From Lewinellaceae bacterium (lineage in GTDB: Bacteria; Bacteroidota; Bacteroidia; Chitinophagales; Saprospiraceae): a DNA stretch of 49,081 nt. The notes under the pieces are model-generated. The model worked only from the letters and a program-made list of their open reading frames with translations. It did no database searches and was not told where the DNA came from. The translations under genes and the position numbers were made by a program. The number at the start of each line of letters is the position of its first letter. The first letter of the stretch is position 1. Positions 42,801 to 49,081 of this stretch are shown here, piece by piece. The stretch spans positions 1 to 49,081 of the forward strand of contig JADJRC010000028.1 of the NCBI GenBank assembly GCA_016712415.1. Direction: 5' to 3'.

Positions 42801-44443
42801 TGCGTGTGGGCGCGCGCGCAAGCGCTGCCGCGCCTGCACCGGGAGGGAAAACGGTGGATATGATCGAAGTGTTTGTGGAAGATACGGGTATCGGGATAGC
42901 CCGCGATAAGCAGCAACACATCTTCGAAGCGTTTGAACAGGCCGACGGCTCCATCGAGCGGGAGTTTGGCGGAACAGGTCTCGGCCTTGCGATCAGCAAA
43001 AGCCTGATTGAATTGCATGGAGGAAGCATTTGGGTCAAGTCAGAACCCGGAGCGGGAGCGTCGTTTTTCTTTACCCTGCCGCTTGCAGCTGAAGACGCCC
43101 CTGTTGTGGCCCGTACCGACCTTGCCCGCGCGCTTGCTTTTCCGGAACAAAGTCAAAGTCTGATGCCCCGGGTGTCCCATTCCGATCTCCCCGATCTGGG
43201 CGCAAATCCGGTAACCGTGCTGATCGTGGACGATGAACCGATCAACCACCACGTCCTGAGCAACCACCTGGAATCGGGCAATTTCAGGATTGTCGTGGCC
43301 TGGAACGGCGAGGAAGCCCTGGCTATCCTTGCCTCGCGGAGCGATATTAACCTGGTGCTGCTGGATGTCATGATGCCCCGGATGAACGGGTATGAAGTGT
43401 GCAGGCGAATCCGGGAAAAGTACCTGCCTTCCGAATTGCCCGTGATCATGGTCACCGCCAAAAACCAGGTTGCCGACCTCGTACAGGGGCTCAGCCTTGG
43501 CGCCAACGACTATATCGCCAAGCCTTTCAGCAAGGAAGAACTGCTGGCGCGGGTTAAAACCCAGATTGATCTGTTGCGCATCTATTCGGTGGCCGAACGG
43601 TTCGTTCCGGGTGAGTTTATCCGGGCACTCGGCCACGAGCGCATCACGGAAGTGGCGCTCGGCGACCAGACGCAACGCGATGTGACGGTCTTTTTTACCG
43701 ATATCCGCGACTACACCGCGCTTTCCGAACAAATGACGCCGGAAGACAACTTCCGGTTCGTCAACGCTTTCAACAGCCGTATGGGGCCCGCCATCCGGCA
43801 GCATGAGGGCTTTATCAACCAGTATCTGGGCGACGGCATCATGGCCATCTTTCCCCAAAAACCCGAAGATGCGCTGCATGCCGCCATTCTGATGCAACAA
43901 GTGATCAGCAATTACAATACCGAGCGGACGCTGAAACACTGGAAACCGATCAAGGTGGGTATGGGGCTGCATACCGGTCCGCTGATCATGGGCATTACCG
44001 GCGACGAAAAGCGGCTTGATGCGGCGACGATCTCCGATGCTGTGAATACGGCGTCGCGTATTGAGAACCTTACCAAGTATTATAGTGTCAAAATTCTTTT
44101 GAGCGAAAACACCGTTCACCAGATACACGATATCTCACCGTTCAGCCTGCGCTACCTGGGAGAAGTACAGGTGAAAGGCAAGCAACGCGCTGTGGGCATT
44201 TATGAATGTTTCGATGCCGATCCGGAACCGCTGCTGGAAAAAAAACGCGCGACACTGGATTTGTTTTCCGACGGCATACGGCACTACCTCGCCGGCGAAT
44301 TCGACGCGGCGTCGAGGGCGTTGCGGAAAGTCGTGCAACAGAACCCCGACGATTTTACGGCATTGCTCTTTCTGGGCAAGATCGATGGCTTTATCAGGAA
44401 CGGCATACCGAACGACTGGACGGGTGTGGAGAAAATGGCCTGA
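39854..44443 (+). CDS. Hybrid sensor: propeller, Y_Y_Y, histidine kinase, receiver, class III nucleotidyl cyclase
   Basis: A protein of up to 1529 residues. A signal peptide is followed by a two-component-regulator propeller (about 50-700) and a Y_Y_Y domain (about 705-790) outside the cell membrane. A membrane helix lies at about 798-820. HisKA has its histidine in NTSHELRTPLNG (about 853), HATPase has NLVGNAIKF and GGTGLGLAIS, and the receiver has VDDEPIN with phospho-Asp 1171 in LLDVMMP. The cyclase domain has metal Asp in FFTDIRDYT and YLGDGIMAIF and the N/R pair in DAVNTASRIE. A TPR-like tail ends it. The likely output is a cyclic nucleotide. The start is uncertain: TTG at 39854 or TTG at 39920, the latter just before the signal peptide. 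Confidence 0.93.
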   Translation: MTAWKKCQNLLPRDAPLRRPSPLINLKACSLFRVLLVLSAVLPAMQSLNGQQERRNGELGQSLIRSYGSRDYGAGTQNWAVLQDTRGIIYVGNNECLLEFDGHEWQRVEGATGGAFSLATDAGGVVYVGGAGEFGFLQSNAGGRRQFVSLLGKLSPTDRDFGVIRSVHILGDTVFFQSRQTLLMLHQGQVQVLRIPDAYLRAYAIGGQYLLKLAGKGLCVWRDNAFRELPGSRQFDTETISFILPHYSGKLLIGTRKNGIWLYDTVSGNRTRPPEFQYLMDRWRSEELYHGISLPEGNFALATLSGGVYVVGKDGSLLRHIDRSLGLSDNTVHYLFLDKQQGLWTALNQGLNRISLYAPFEYWDAALGLDAAVLCIKRHEGVLYAGTNLGLYKMAPAADGWSPARFVRVGAFRDQVFSLETISPPGISRSMLLLATGSGVYALENDGQLSRIHVDNLGPVYALEVSRSDPSVLFAGGDKGLYRFRNAAGGWARPQLITDKNLLVRAVREDNKGRIWAGFRNRGFGKIEPDPGGGYRITHFDSLPGKPLVGDQKIFRWGDELIFRSSLYGSYRFDATRSTFVRFRFDETANTPDPPVWFAATGPGRHVWLWAPSPAGLHLEWRRETREGKWDIVSHPFEMLPDTRDLFQGGIYQENENLAWMGGATRLYRFDAGATPDSTLYSGGFPVLLRYVRAGADSVYAYDWHQDLLPPPELPFRDNSMQFRFAAPDFEKPENTRYSYCLEGYDQKWSAWTERSEKEYTNLPPGTYRFVVRAKNPFAGDKTGAGFTFTILRPWYQTWWAYLLYLLMTGLLIYTIARLLTRQQAQRLQNEQLLNERLRLADKLKDQFLANTSHELRTPLNGIIGLSESLLDGVGKFSEEKQREELSLVITSGKRLSGLVNDLLDFAKLREKDLQLRTTSLDFRALTDVVLQICRPLVQDKDVSLENMVPDTLPPVFADEDRLQQVLLNLVGNAIKFTAHGHVRVGARASAAAPAPGGKTVDMIEVFVEDTGIGIARDKQQHIFEAFEQADGSIEREFGGTGLGLAISKSLIELHGGSIWVKSEPGAGASFFFTLPLAAEDAPVVARTDLARALAFPEQSQSLMPRVSHSDLPDLGANPVTVLIVDDEPINHHVLSNHLESGNFRIVVAWNGEEALAILASRSDINLVLLDVMMPRMNGYEVCRRIREKYLPSELPVIMVTAKNQVADLVQGLSLGANDYIAKPFSKEELLARVKTQIDLLRIYSVAERFVPGEFIRALGHERITEVALGDQTQRDVTVFFTDIRDYTALSEQMTPEDNFRFVNAFNSRMGPAIRQHEGFINQYLGDGIMAIFPQKPEDALHAAILMQQVISNYNTERTLKHWKPIKVGMGLHTGPLIMGITGDEKRLDAATISDAVNTASRIENLTKYYSVKILLSENTVHQIHDISPFSLRYLGEVQVKGKQRAVGIYECFDADPEPLLEKKRATLDLFSDGIRHYLAGEFDAASRALRKVVQQNPDDFTALLFLGKIDGFIRNGIPNDWTGVEKMA

Positions 44444-44454
44444 CCGGCCGGAAA

Positions 44455-45090
44455 TCACAACTTTCGTATCAGCATAAGTCCGTCGCGAAGCGGCAGGAGC
44501 ATATTCTCCACACGAGGGTCGCTGTGGACGAGGTCGTTGAACGCGCGAAGTGCCAGGGCTGTTTCATCCTTTTGGTGTCCACCGGCTACTTTGCCGTCCC
44601 AGAGCACGTTGTCGATCAGGAGAAAACCGCCTGTCCTGGTTTTGGCCAGCGCCATCTCGTAATGGAGGGGATAGTCGAGTTTGCCGGCGTCGAGAAAAAC
44701 GAGGTCGAACTGCTCTTCGAGCGTTGGAATAATGGTAGTAGCGTCGCCAAGGTGAAGGCAAACCTTTTTATCCAGGCCGGCCTTGCCGATGTATGCCCGG
44801 ATGATCCAGCCGAGTTCGTCGTTGATCTCGATGGTGTGCAGCATTCCGCCGTCGCCCAGGCCCGAAGCCAGGCAAATGGAAGCATAGCCGGTAAACGTGC
44901 CTACCTCCAGTATTTTTTCCGGTCGGATCATCAGGCTGATAAACCGGAGCAGGGCGCCCTGGTATGGTCCGGACAGCATCTGCGGGTTGAGGGTGCGCAG
45001 GTGCGTTTCGCGTTCCAGCTCCGCCAGCAGCGGGTTGTCGACAGTCGTATGCGCCAAACAATAATCGAAGGTGGTGTCGGATATGCTCAT
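44455..45090 (-). CDS. SAM-dependent O-methyltransferase (family 3)
   Basis: A 211-residue methyltransferase with the same fold as the one at 16184. The SAM site is ILEVGTFTGYASICLASGL, followed by HTIEINDELGWI, DLVFLDAGKLDYPLHYE and GGFLLIDNVLWDGKV. The aspartate-rich D-A-D-K metal motif of many family members is D-A-G-K here. The start MSISDTTFDYC at 45090 was chosen because the 34 upstream residues are unlike the family. It is convergent with the giant sensor gene, with 11 bases between. The substrate is unknown. Confidence 0.9.
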   Translation of the reverse strand: MSISDTTFDYCLAHTTVDNPLLAELERETHLRTLNPQMLSGPYQGALLRFISLMIRPEKILEVGTFTGYASICLASGLGDGGMLHTIEINDELGWIIRAYIGKAGLDKKVCLHLGDATTIIPTLEEQFDLVFLDAGKLDYPLHYEMALAKTRTGGFLLIDNVLWDGKVAGGHQKDETALALRAFNDLVHSDPRVENMLLPLRDGLMLIRKL

Positions 45091-45222
45091 AATGACGGGT
45101 AAAATGCGTTGCGTTACAACGGTTTGTAAGGCTTTCAGAGACGTTTTAAGGCGCGGGACAAAGTTCTTGCTAAATTTTCCGGTTTTTTTCAAAAATTGTT
45201 TTTTCGTTTCGGTGCAGCGCCT

Positions 45223-45230
45223 TACCTTTG
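45223..45230 (+). promoter_or_regulatory. Bacteroidota -7 box TACCTTTG before the tRNA-tuf cluster
   Basis: A full TAnnTTTG match 85 bases before the first tRNA, with TTG at 45196-45198, 24 bases upstream. It is the only strong box between the O-methyltransferase and the tRNA genes, so it probably drives the whole tRNA-tuf transcript. Confidence 0.5.
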
Positions 45231-45315
45231 CACACGCTTTTCGAGAGGGGGGTAAATCTTCTTGAAAAAGATGTTGTTTGAAATCGTAATCAAAGCCTTG
45301 GAGGCAACGAATTAT

Positions 45316-45388
45316 GCCACTGTAGCTCAGTTGGTAGAGCAGCTGATTTGTAATCAGCTGGTCGGGGGTTCGAGTCCCTCCAGTGGCT
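45316..45388 (+). tRNA. tRNA-Thr (anticodon TGT)
   Basis: A 73-base cloverleaf. The acceptor arms gccactg and cagtggc pair fully. The anticodon stem gctgatt / aatcagc has TGT in the loop, and ggttcgagtcc gives the T arm. CCA is not encoded. It is first in a four-tRNA block before tuf. Confidence 0.95.
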
Positions 45389-45470
45389 CATAATACGTGA
45401 AAGAAGTGAACGGGATGGGTACAAGTCCCAGTGTATGTACGTACTGCCTGTTATCTTTCACACGCACCAA

Positions 45471-45554
45471 GGGGGTGCCCCGGAGTTGGAGAGCCGGGCC
45501 AGACTGTAAATCTGGTGCTTTACCGCTGAGTAGGTTCGAATCCCACCACCCCCA
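45471..45554 (+). tRNA. tRNA-Tyr (anticodon GTA)
   Basis: An 84-base class II tRNA with a long variable arm. The acceptor arms gggggtg and caccccc pair fully, the anticodon stem ccagact / atctgg holds GTA, and ggttcgaatcc gives the T arm. Confidence 0.94.
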
Positions 45555-45558
45555 CTTT

Positions 45559-45642
<84 letters not shown>

Positions 45643-45644
45643 TT

Positions 45645-45717
45645 GCGGTGGTAACTCAGTTGGTAGAGTGTCAGCCTTCCAAGCTGAATGTCGCGAGTTC
45701 GAATCTCGTCCGCCGCT
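45645..45717 (+). tRNA. tRNA-Gly (anticodon TCC)
   Basis: A 73-base cloverleaf. The acceptor arms gcggtgg and ccgccgc pair with one G-T, the anticodon loop of cagcctTCCaagctg holds TCC, and gagttcgaatctc gives the T arm. The CCA end is encoded at 45718-45720. Confidence 0.94.
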
Positions 45718-45724
45718 CCATTTT

Positions 45725-45816
45725 AGATTGCTGATTCCCGATTGTTAGTTGCTGATACCCGCGTGCATTTCAAGCCTGAACGAACTTCAACAACCGACAA
45801 TTGTCCATCAACAATC
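45725..45816. repeat. Self-complementary spacer between tRNA-Gly and tRNA-Thr
   Basis: Words such as gattgttagttgctgat on the left and tcaacaaccgacaattg with catcaacaatcg on the right pair imperfectly. The words are unrelated to those in the neighbouring spacers. Confidence 0.55.
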
Positions 45817-45818
45817 GC

Positions 45819-45890
<72 letters not shown>

Positions 45891-45898
45891 CGAATAAA

Positions 45899-45982
45899 AG
45901 TGTGATAAGGTGATATTTCTCAATGTGATAAAGATAGGTTTACAATATTATCACATCATCACATTATCGAATTATCGCATTA
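45899..45982. repeat. Self-complementary spacer between tRNA-Thr and tuf
   Basis: The left half has gtgataaggtgat and caatgtgataaag; the right half has attatcacatcatcacatta and gaattatcgcatt. The halves pair imperfectly. It may form a hairpin between the tRNA and the tuf leader. Confidence 0.6.
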
Positions 45983-46027
45983 AATAACATTTTTTCACTC
46001 AAAGTTTGATACAAACAGTCTAAACCA

Positions 46028-47232
46028 ATGGCAAAAGAGACATTTGTTCGCACCAAGCCGCACGTAAATATTGGCACGATTGGTCACGTTGACCACGGCA
46101 AGACGACGCTGACGGCTGCCATTACTTACGTACTTTCGCAAAAGGTCTGGCTAAGAAAACGGACTACGATGCCATTGATGCTGCTCCGGAAGAAAAAGAG
46201 CGTGGTATCACCATCAACACTGCGCACGTAGAATACGAAACGGAAAAGCGTCACTATGCGCACGTTGACTGCCCTGGTCACGCCGACTACGTTAAAAACA
46301 TGATCACGGGTGCCGCTCAAATGGACGGCGCCATCCTCGTATGTGCTGCTACTGACGGCCCGATGCCCCAGACGCGTGAGCACATCCTGCTGGCTCGCCA
46401 GGTAGGCGTTCCGAAGGTTGTTGTCTTCATGAATAAAGTTGACCTCGTTGACGATAGCGAGATGCTCGAACTCGTAGATATGGAACTGCGCGAGTTGCTC
46501 AGCTCTTACAACTTTGACGGCGACAACGCTTCCATCATCCAGGGCTCTGCCCTGAAAGCCCTCGAAGGCGACGGCAAAACCGGCACCTGGGTTGACAAGA
46601 TCATGGAACTGATGGATGCATGCGACGCAGACATCCCGGACCCGGTTCGTGAAGTTGACAAGCCGTTCCTGATGCCGGTGGAAGACGTTTTCACCATCAC
46701 GGGTCGCGGCACGGTGGCTACCGGTCGTATCGAGCGTGGTGTGATCAACGTGAACGACCCGGTTGAAATCATCGGTATGATGAAAGACGGCGAAAAGCCG
46801 CTGACATCCACCGTAACGGGTGTGGAAATGTTCCGCAAACTGCTCGACCGCGGCGAAGCAGGCGACAACGCCGGTCTTCTCCTGCGCGGTATCGACAAAG
46901 AGCAAATCAAGCGCGGCATGGTAATCTGCAAGCCGGGCAGCGTTAAGCCGCACAAGAACTTCAAGTGTTCGGTTTACGTTCTGTCGAAAGATGAAGGCGG
47001 CCGTCACACGCCGTTCTTCAACGGATACCGCCCGCAATTCTACTTCCGTACCACCGACGTAACCGGCGACGTAACGCTTCCGGCCAACGTTGAAATGGTA
47101 ATGCCGGGCGACAACATTGAACTCGAGGTAAAACTGCTCAACACCATCGCTATGGAAAAAGGCCTCCGCTTCGCTATCCGCGAAGGTGGCCGTACGGTGG
47201 GCGCCGGTCAGGTTACCGAGATTATCGACTAA
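46028..47232 (+). CDS. tuf: Elongation factor Tu, interrupted by a one-base frameshift
   Basis: The GTPase that brings aminoacyl-tRNA to the ribosome. The G1 motif is GHVDHGKTT, G3 is DCPGHADYVKNM and G4 is NKVD; domains 2 and 3 run to the end VGAGQVTEIID. The frame breaks at 46140-46143: the coding strand has four A after tcgc, and one more A joins TYVLSQK to GLAKKTDYDAIDAAPEEKERG, in part. The corrected protein is 401 residues, close to the family size. An intact EF-Tu is essential, so this is almost certainly a sequence error. It is flanked by tRNA-Thr and tRNA-Trp. Confidence 0.96.
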
Positions 47233-47246
47233 TTCATCACTGACGA

Positions 47247-47329
47247 ATTATGAATGGTGAATGATGAATCATGTGCTGATTTACAATCAAAGCATATTCA
47301 TCATTTACCATTCATCGTTCATCATTTAC
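47247..47329. repeat. Self-complementary spacer between tuf and tRNA-Trp
   Basis: Left units gaatggtgaatgatgaatca (47247 onward) pair with right units attcatcatttaccattcat and cgttcatcattta (47294-47329). The words resemble those at 45559, unlike the other two spacers. Confidence 0.65.
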
Positions 47330-47334
47330 AATAC

Positions 47335-47408
47335 AGGGGCATAGCTCCAATTGGTAGAGTGGCGGTCTCCAAAACCGCAGGCTGCGGGTTCGAGCCCTGC
47401 TGCCCCTG
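47335..47408 (+). tRNA. tRNA-Trp (anticodon CCA)
   Basis: A 74-base cloverleaf. The acceptor arms aggggca and tgcccct pair fully, the anticodon stem gcggtct / aaaccgc holds CCA, and gggttcgagccc gives the T arm. It lies between tuf and secE. Confidence 0.95.
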
Positions 47409-47449
47409 CCAACAACAAAACATTGCTCGTTTGCCGGCTTTCGAGCGGC

Positions 47450-47486
47450 AGGTTCGTTGTCCCCGATAGGGCAACGAACCTTTTTA
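47450..47486 (+). terminator. Rho-independent terminator between tRNA-Trp and secE
   Basis: The 10-base perfect arms aggttcgttg (47450-47459) and caacgaacct (47472-47481), with extra ccc/ggg pairing inside, are followed at once by ttttta. This is the clearest intrinsic terminator in the window. It should separate the tRNA-tuf transcript from the secE-nusG-ribosomal protein operon or attenuate read-through. Confidence 0.75.
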
Positions 47487-47552
47487 TCAAAAAATGACAA
47501 CTGCCTGCTTTATTGCGGGTCGCAACGATCAACAAACAACGACTTTGACGAA

Positions 47553-47750
47553 ATGGAAAGGTTGACGCTTTATCTGAAAGAAAGCTACCATGAACTCGTG
47601 AAGAATGTGTCGTGGCCTACCGCAGCACAACTGCAGGAAAGTACGATGGTAGTACTGGTCACTTCCGGTATTCTGGCATTGATCATTTTTTTGATGGACG
47701 TTCTGTGCAGCGTTTTCTTCAAAAATTTATACGGCGTTTGGGGGTCGTAA
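47553..47750 (+). CDS. secE: Preprotein translocase subunit SecE
   Basis: A 65-residue inner-membrane subunit of the SecYEG channel. It has the conserved amphipathic segment YLKESYHELVKNVSWPT followed by a single membrane helix (VVLVTSGILALIIFLMDVL). The start at ATG 47553 was chosen over a frame that begins 32 codons earlier inside the terminator. Position between tuf and nusG is the usual one. Confidence 0.95.
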   Translation: MERLTLYLKESYHELVKNVSWPTAAQLQESTMVVLVTSGILALIIFLMDVLCSVFFKNLYGVWGS

Positions 47751-47791
47751 GCAAAAATTCACACCCCCTTTAACCGTCCTTCCGGAACACT

Positions 47792-48373
47792 ATGAGCCAA
47801 GAAAAAGAAACGGCAGTCACACAACTACCTGCCGATGAAAGAAAATGGTACTCTCTCCGCGTCATAAGTGGCAAGGAGAAGAAGATACAGGAGCGGATAT
47901 TGCTCGAAATCGAGCGTTCCGGATGGAAGGAATTTGTCTTCTCCGTAATTGTACCGACTGAAAAGGTGTACAAAATACGGAATGGTAAAAAAGTAATGCA
48001 GGAACGCAACCTCCTGCCGGGTTACATCCTCATCGAGGCACTGGGTTTCAAACTGAATGGCGACGTTGCAAAACACATTGCCGATATTCCGAACGTTATC
48101 CATTTTCTCGGAAAAGAAACCCCGATCCCGATGACCCAGGTGGAGGCCAACCGTTTGCTGGGTAAAGTGGATGAAAGCAGCGAGGCAGGCGAAACCCTGA
48201 GCGAACCCTTCCTGATCGGTGAAACAGTGAAGATCATCGACGGACCGTTTGCCGAATTTGTCGGCGACATCCAGGAAGTCAACGAAGAGAAGAAGATAAA
48301 GGTTATCGTCAAGATTTTTGGACGCGGAACCGAAGTGGAGCTCAATTTTATGCAAGTGGAAAAAATCAGTTGA
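47792..48373 (+). CDS. nusG: Transcription termination/antitermination factor NusG
   Basis: A 193-residue transcription factor that binds RNA polymerase. The NGN domain covers about 15-125 (KWYSLRVISGKEKKIQERI, LLPGYILIEAL, HFLGKETPIPM) and the KOW domain about 138-190 (IGETVKIIDGPFAEFVGDIQ, then TEVELNFMQVEKI). It has a short insertion of the kind seen in Bacteroidota homologues in the region from PTEKVYKIRNGKKV. It follows secE by 41 bases and precedes rplK by 120, as in most bacteria. Confidence 0.97.
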   Translation: MSQEKETAVTQLPADERKWYSLRVISGKEKKIQERILLEIERSGWKEFVFSVIVPTEKVYKIRNGKKVMQERNLLPGYILIEALGFKLNGDVAKHIADIPNVIHFLGKETPIPMTQVEANRLLGKVDESSEAGETLSEPFLIGETVKIIDGPFAEFVGDIQEVNEEKKIKVIVKIFGRGTEVELNFMQVEKIS

Positions 48374-48493
48374 ATCAGTCGTTTTAAACTTCGCTTCTCC
48401 CGGAGTTTGCTTCCAAAAAGACAGTTCAACGGTTTTATATATCATTCAGAATCAAATCTCTGACGATTTTCAAATACTGGAAATTCAGATCCA

Positions 48494-48941
48494 ATGGCAA
48501 AAGAAGTAGATGTCTATATTAAACTCCAGGTAAAGGGTGGCCAGGCCAACCCGGCGCCGCCTATTGGTCCGGCACTCGGCTCCAAGGGCGTAAATATCAT
48601 GGAGTTCTGTAAGCGTTTTAACGCGCAAACGCAGGAACAACAGGGTAAAAATCCTTCCGGTAATCATTTCGGTGTATAAAGACAAAACGTTTGACTTTAT
48701 CATCAAAACGCCGCCGGCAGCCATTCAACTCTTTGAAGCTGCAAAATTGCAGGTCGGACAAGGTTCGGCAGAACCCAACCGCAAGAAGGTCGGCTCCGTC
48801 ACCTGGGAACAGGTTCGCGCGATCGCCGAAAGTAAAATGCCCGACCTGAACTGCTTCACCGTCGAATCGGCCATGAAAATGATCGCAGGCACGGCACGCA
48901 GCATGGGCATTGATTCCGGCACTGCCCCCTGGGATAATTAA
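48494..48941 (+). CDS. rplK: 50S ribosomal protein L11, interrupted by a one-base frameshift
   Basis: The L11 protein of the ribosomal GTPase centre. It begins MAKEVDVYIKLQVKGGQANP with the conserved PPIGPALGSKGVNIMEFCK. The frame breaks at 48647-48651, where five A should be four: removing one joins QEQQGK to ILPVIISVYKDKTFDFIIKT. The C-terminal RNA-binding domain then follows (KVGSVTWEQVRAIAESKMPD, AGTARSMGI). The corrected length is 148 residues, normal for Bacteroidota. Read on the unshifted frame it ends early at 48679. A sequence error is the best explanation. Confidence 0.95.
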
Positions 48942-49060
48942 AAAGATTGAAAGGACTCAGGGTTCATTACATTTCAACCAACCCTGAACCTTTAAACCCC
49001 TGAAACCTAAAAAAGGGAGTTTCGCCCAACGGAACGTTTTCACCTTTAAACACACGATCA

Positions 49061-49081
49061 ATGGCAAAATTGACGAAAAAC
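49061..49081 (+). CDS. rplA: Start of 50S ribosomal protein L1, cut by the window end
   Basis: Only seven codons (MAKLTKN) are present. The sequence fits the usual L1 N terminus and the position directly after rplK is the standard one, so the call rests mainly on gene order. The 119-base spacer before it has cagggtt / aaccctg self-complementary words. Confidence 0.75.

Noticed and set aside
46028..47232. tuf as a true pseudogene
   Set aside because: A single missing A in a homopolymer breaks it, the rest is perfectly conserved, and similar breaks hit other essential genes in the window.

Overview
The window looks like a chromosomal segment of a Bacteroidota bacterium, most likely of the Saprospiria/Chitinophagia side. 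The evidence is a TonB-dependent receptor of the CarboxypepD_reg type, a sigma/FecR pair, a T9SS type A C-terminal sorting domain, BshA (bacillithiol), a GIN-domain (DUF2807) lipoprotein, lipid A and heptose genes (lpxH, hldD), almost no Shine-Dalgarno sequences, and repeated -7 boxes of the Bacteroidota form TAnnTTTG. No transposase, integrase, CRISPR array or rRNA is visible.

Layout. 1-7.1 kb: a TonB-dependent receptor (-), then an ECF sigma / FecR anti-sigma / STN-domain surface-repeat protein cluster (+), a repeat-rich gap and a GIN-domain lipoprotein. 7.1-13.4 kb: aspS (-), a VanY-type peptidase, a thioredoxin-fold protein, nadC, an ABA4-like membrane protein, a six-copy palindrome array and a DEAD-box helicase. 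13.4-24.2 kb: a GH3 lipoprotein, a uracil-DNA glycosylase and O-methyltransferase pair, a polyprenyl synthase, a large esterase, small envelope proteins, a methyltransferase, a DUF1684 protein and bshA. 24.2-33.3 kb: a T9SS-secreted 971-residue protein, an unknown helical protein, an M28/glutaminyl-cyclase-like protein, hldD, lpxH, an alpha/beta hydrolase and an orphan OmpR-type regulator.

33.4-44.4 kb is the most unusual part. It holds a small sigma-70-family factor, a CotH-like exported protein, two paralogous small beta-rich proteins of unknown function, a TPR-CHAT caspase-like protein with export and membrane signals, a membrane-spanning anti-sigma-like TPR protein, and a 1529-residue sensor that joins a propeller, Y_Y_Y, histidine kinase, receiver, class III nucleotidyl cyclase and TPR-like tail. 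I propose that these form one signalling locus. 44.4-49.1 kb: an O-methyltransferase, then the conserved tRNA-Thr/Tyr/Gly/Thr-tuf-tRNA-Trp-secE-nusG-rplK-rplA block.

Two things affect how the window should be read. First, at least seven genes, including the essential aspS, tuf, rplK and lpxH, are broken by one-base indels, mostly in homopolymer runs. This pattern fits residual sequencing error in a long-read or metagenome assembly better than gene decay, so I annotate the genes across the breaks. Second, many spacers carry palindromic or self-complementary short-period repeats, some with compensatory changes between copies.
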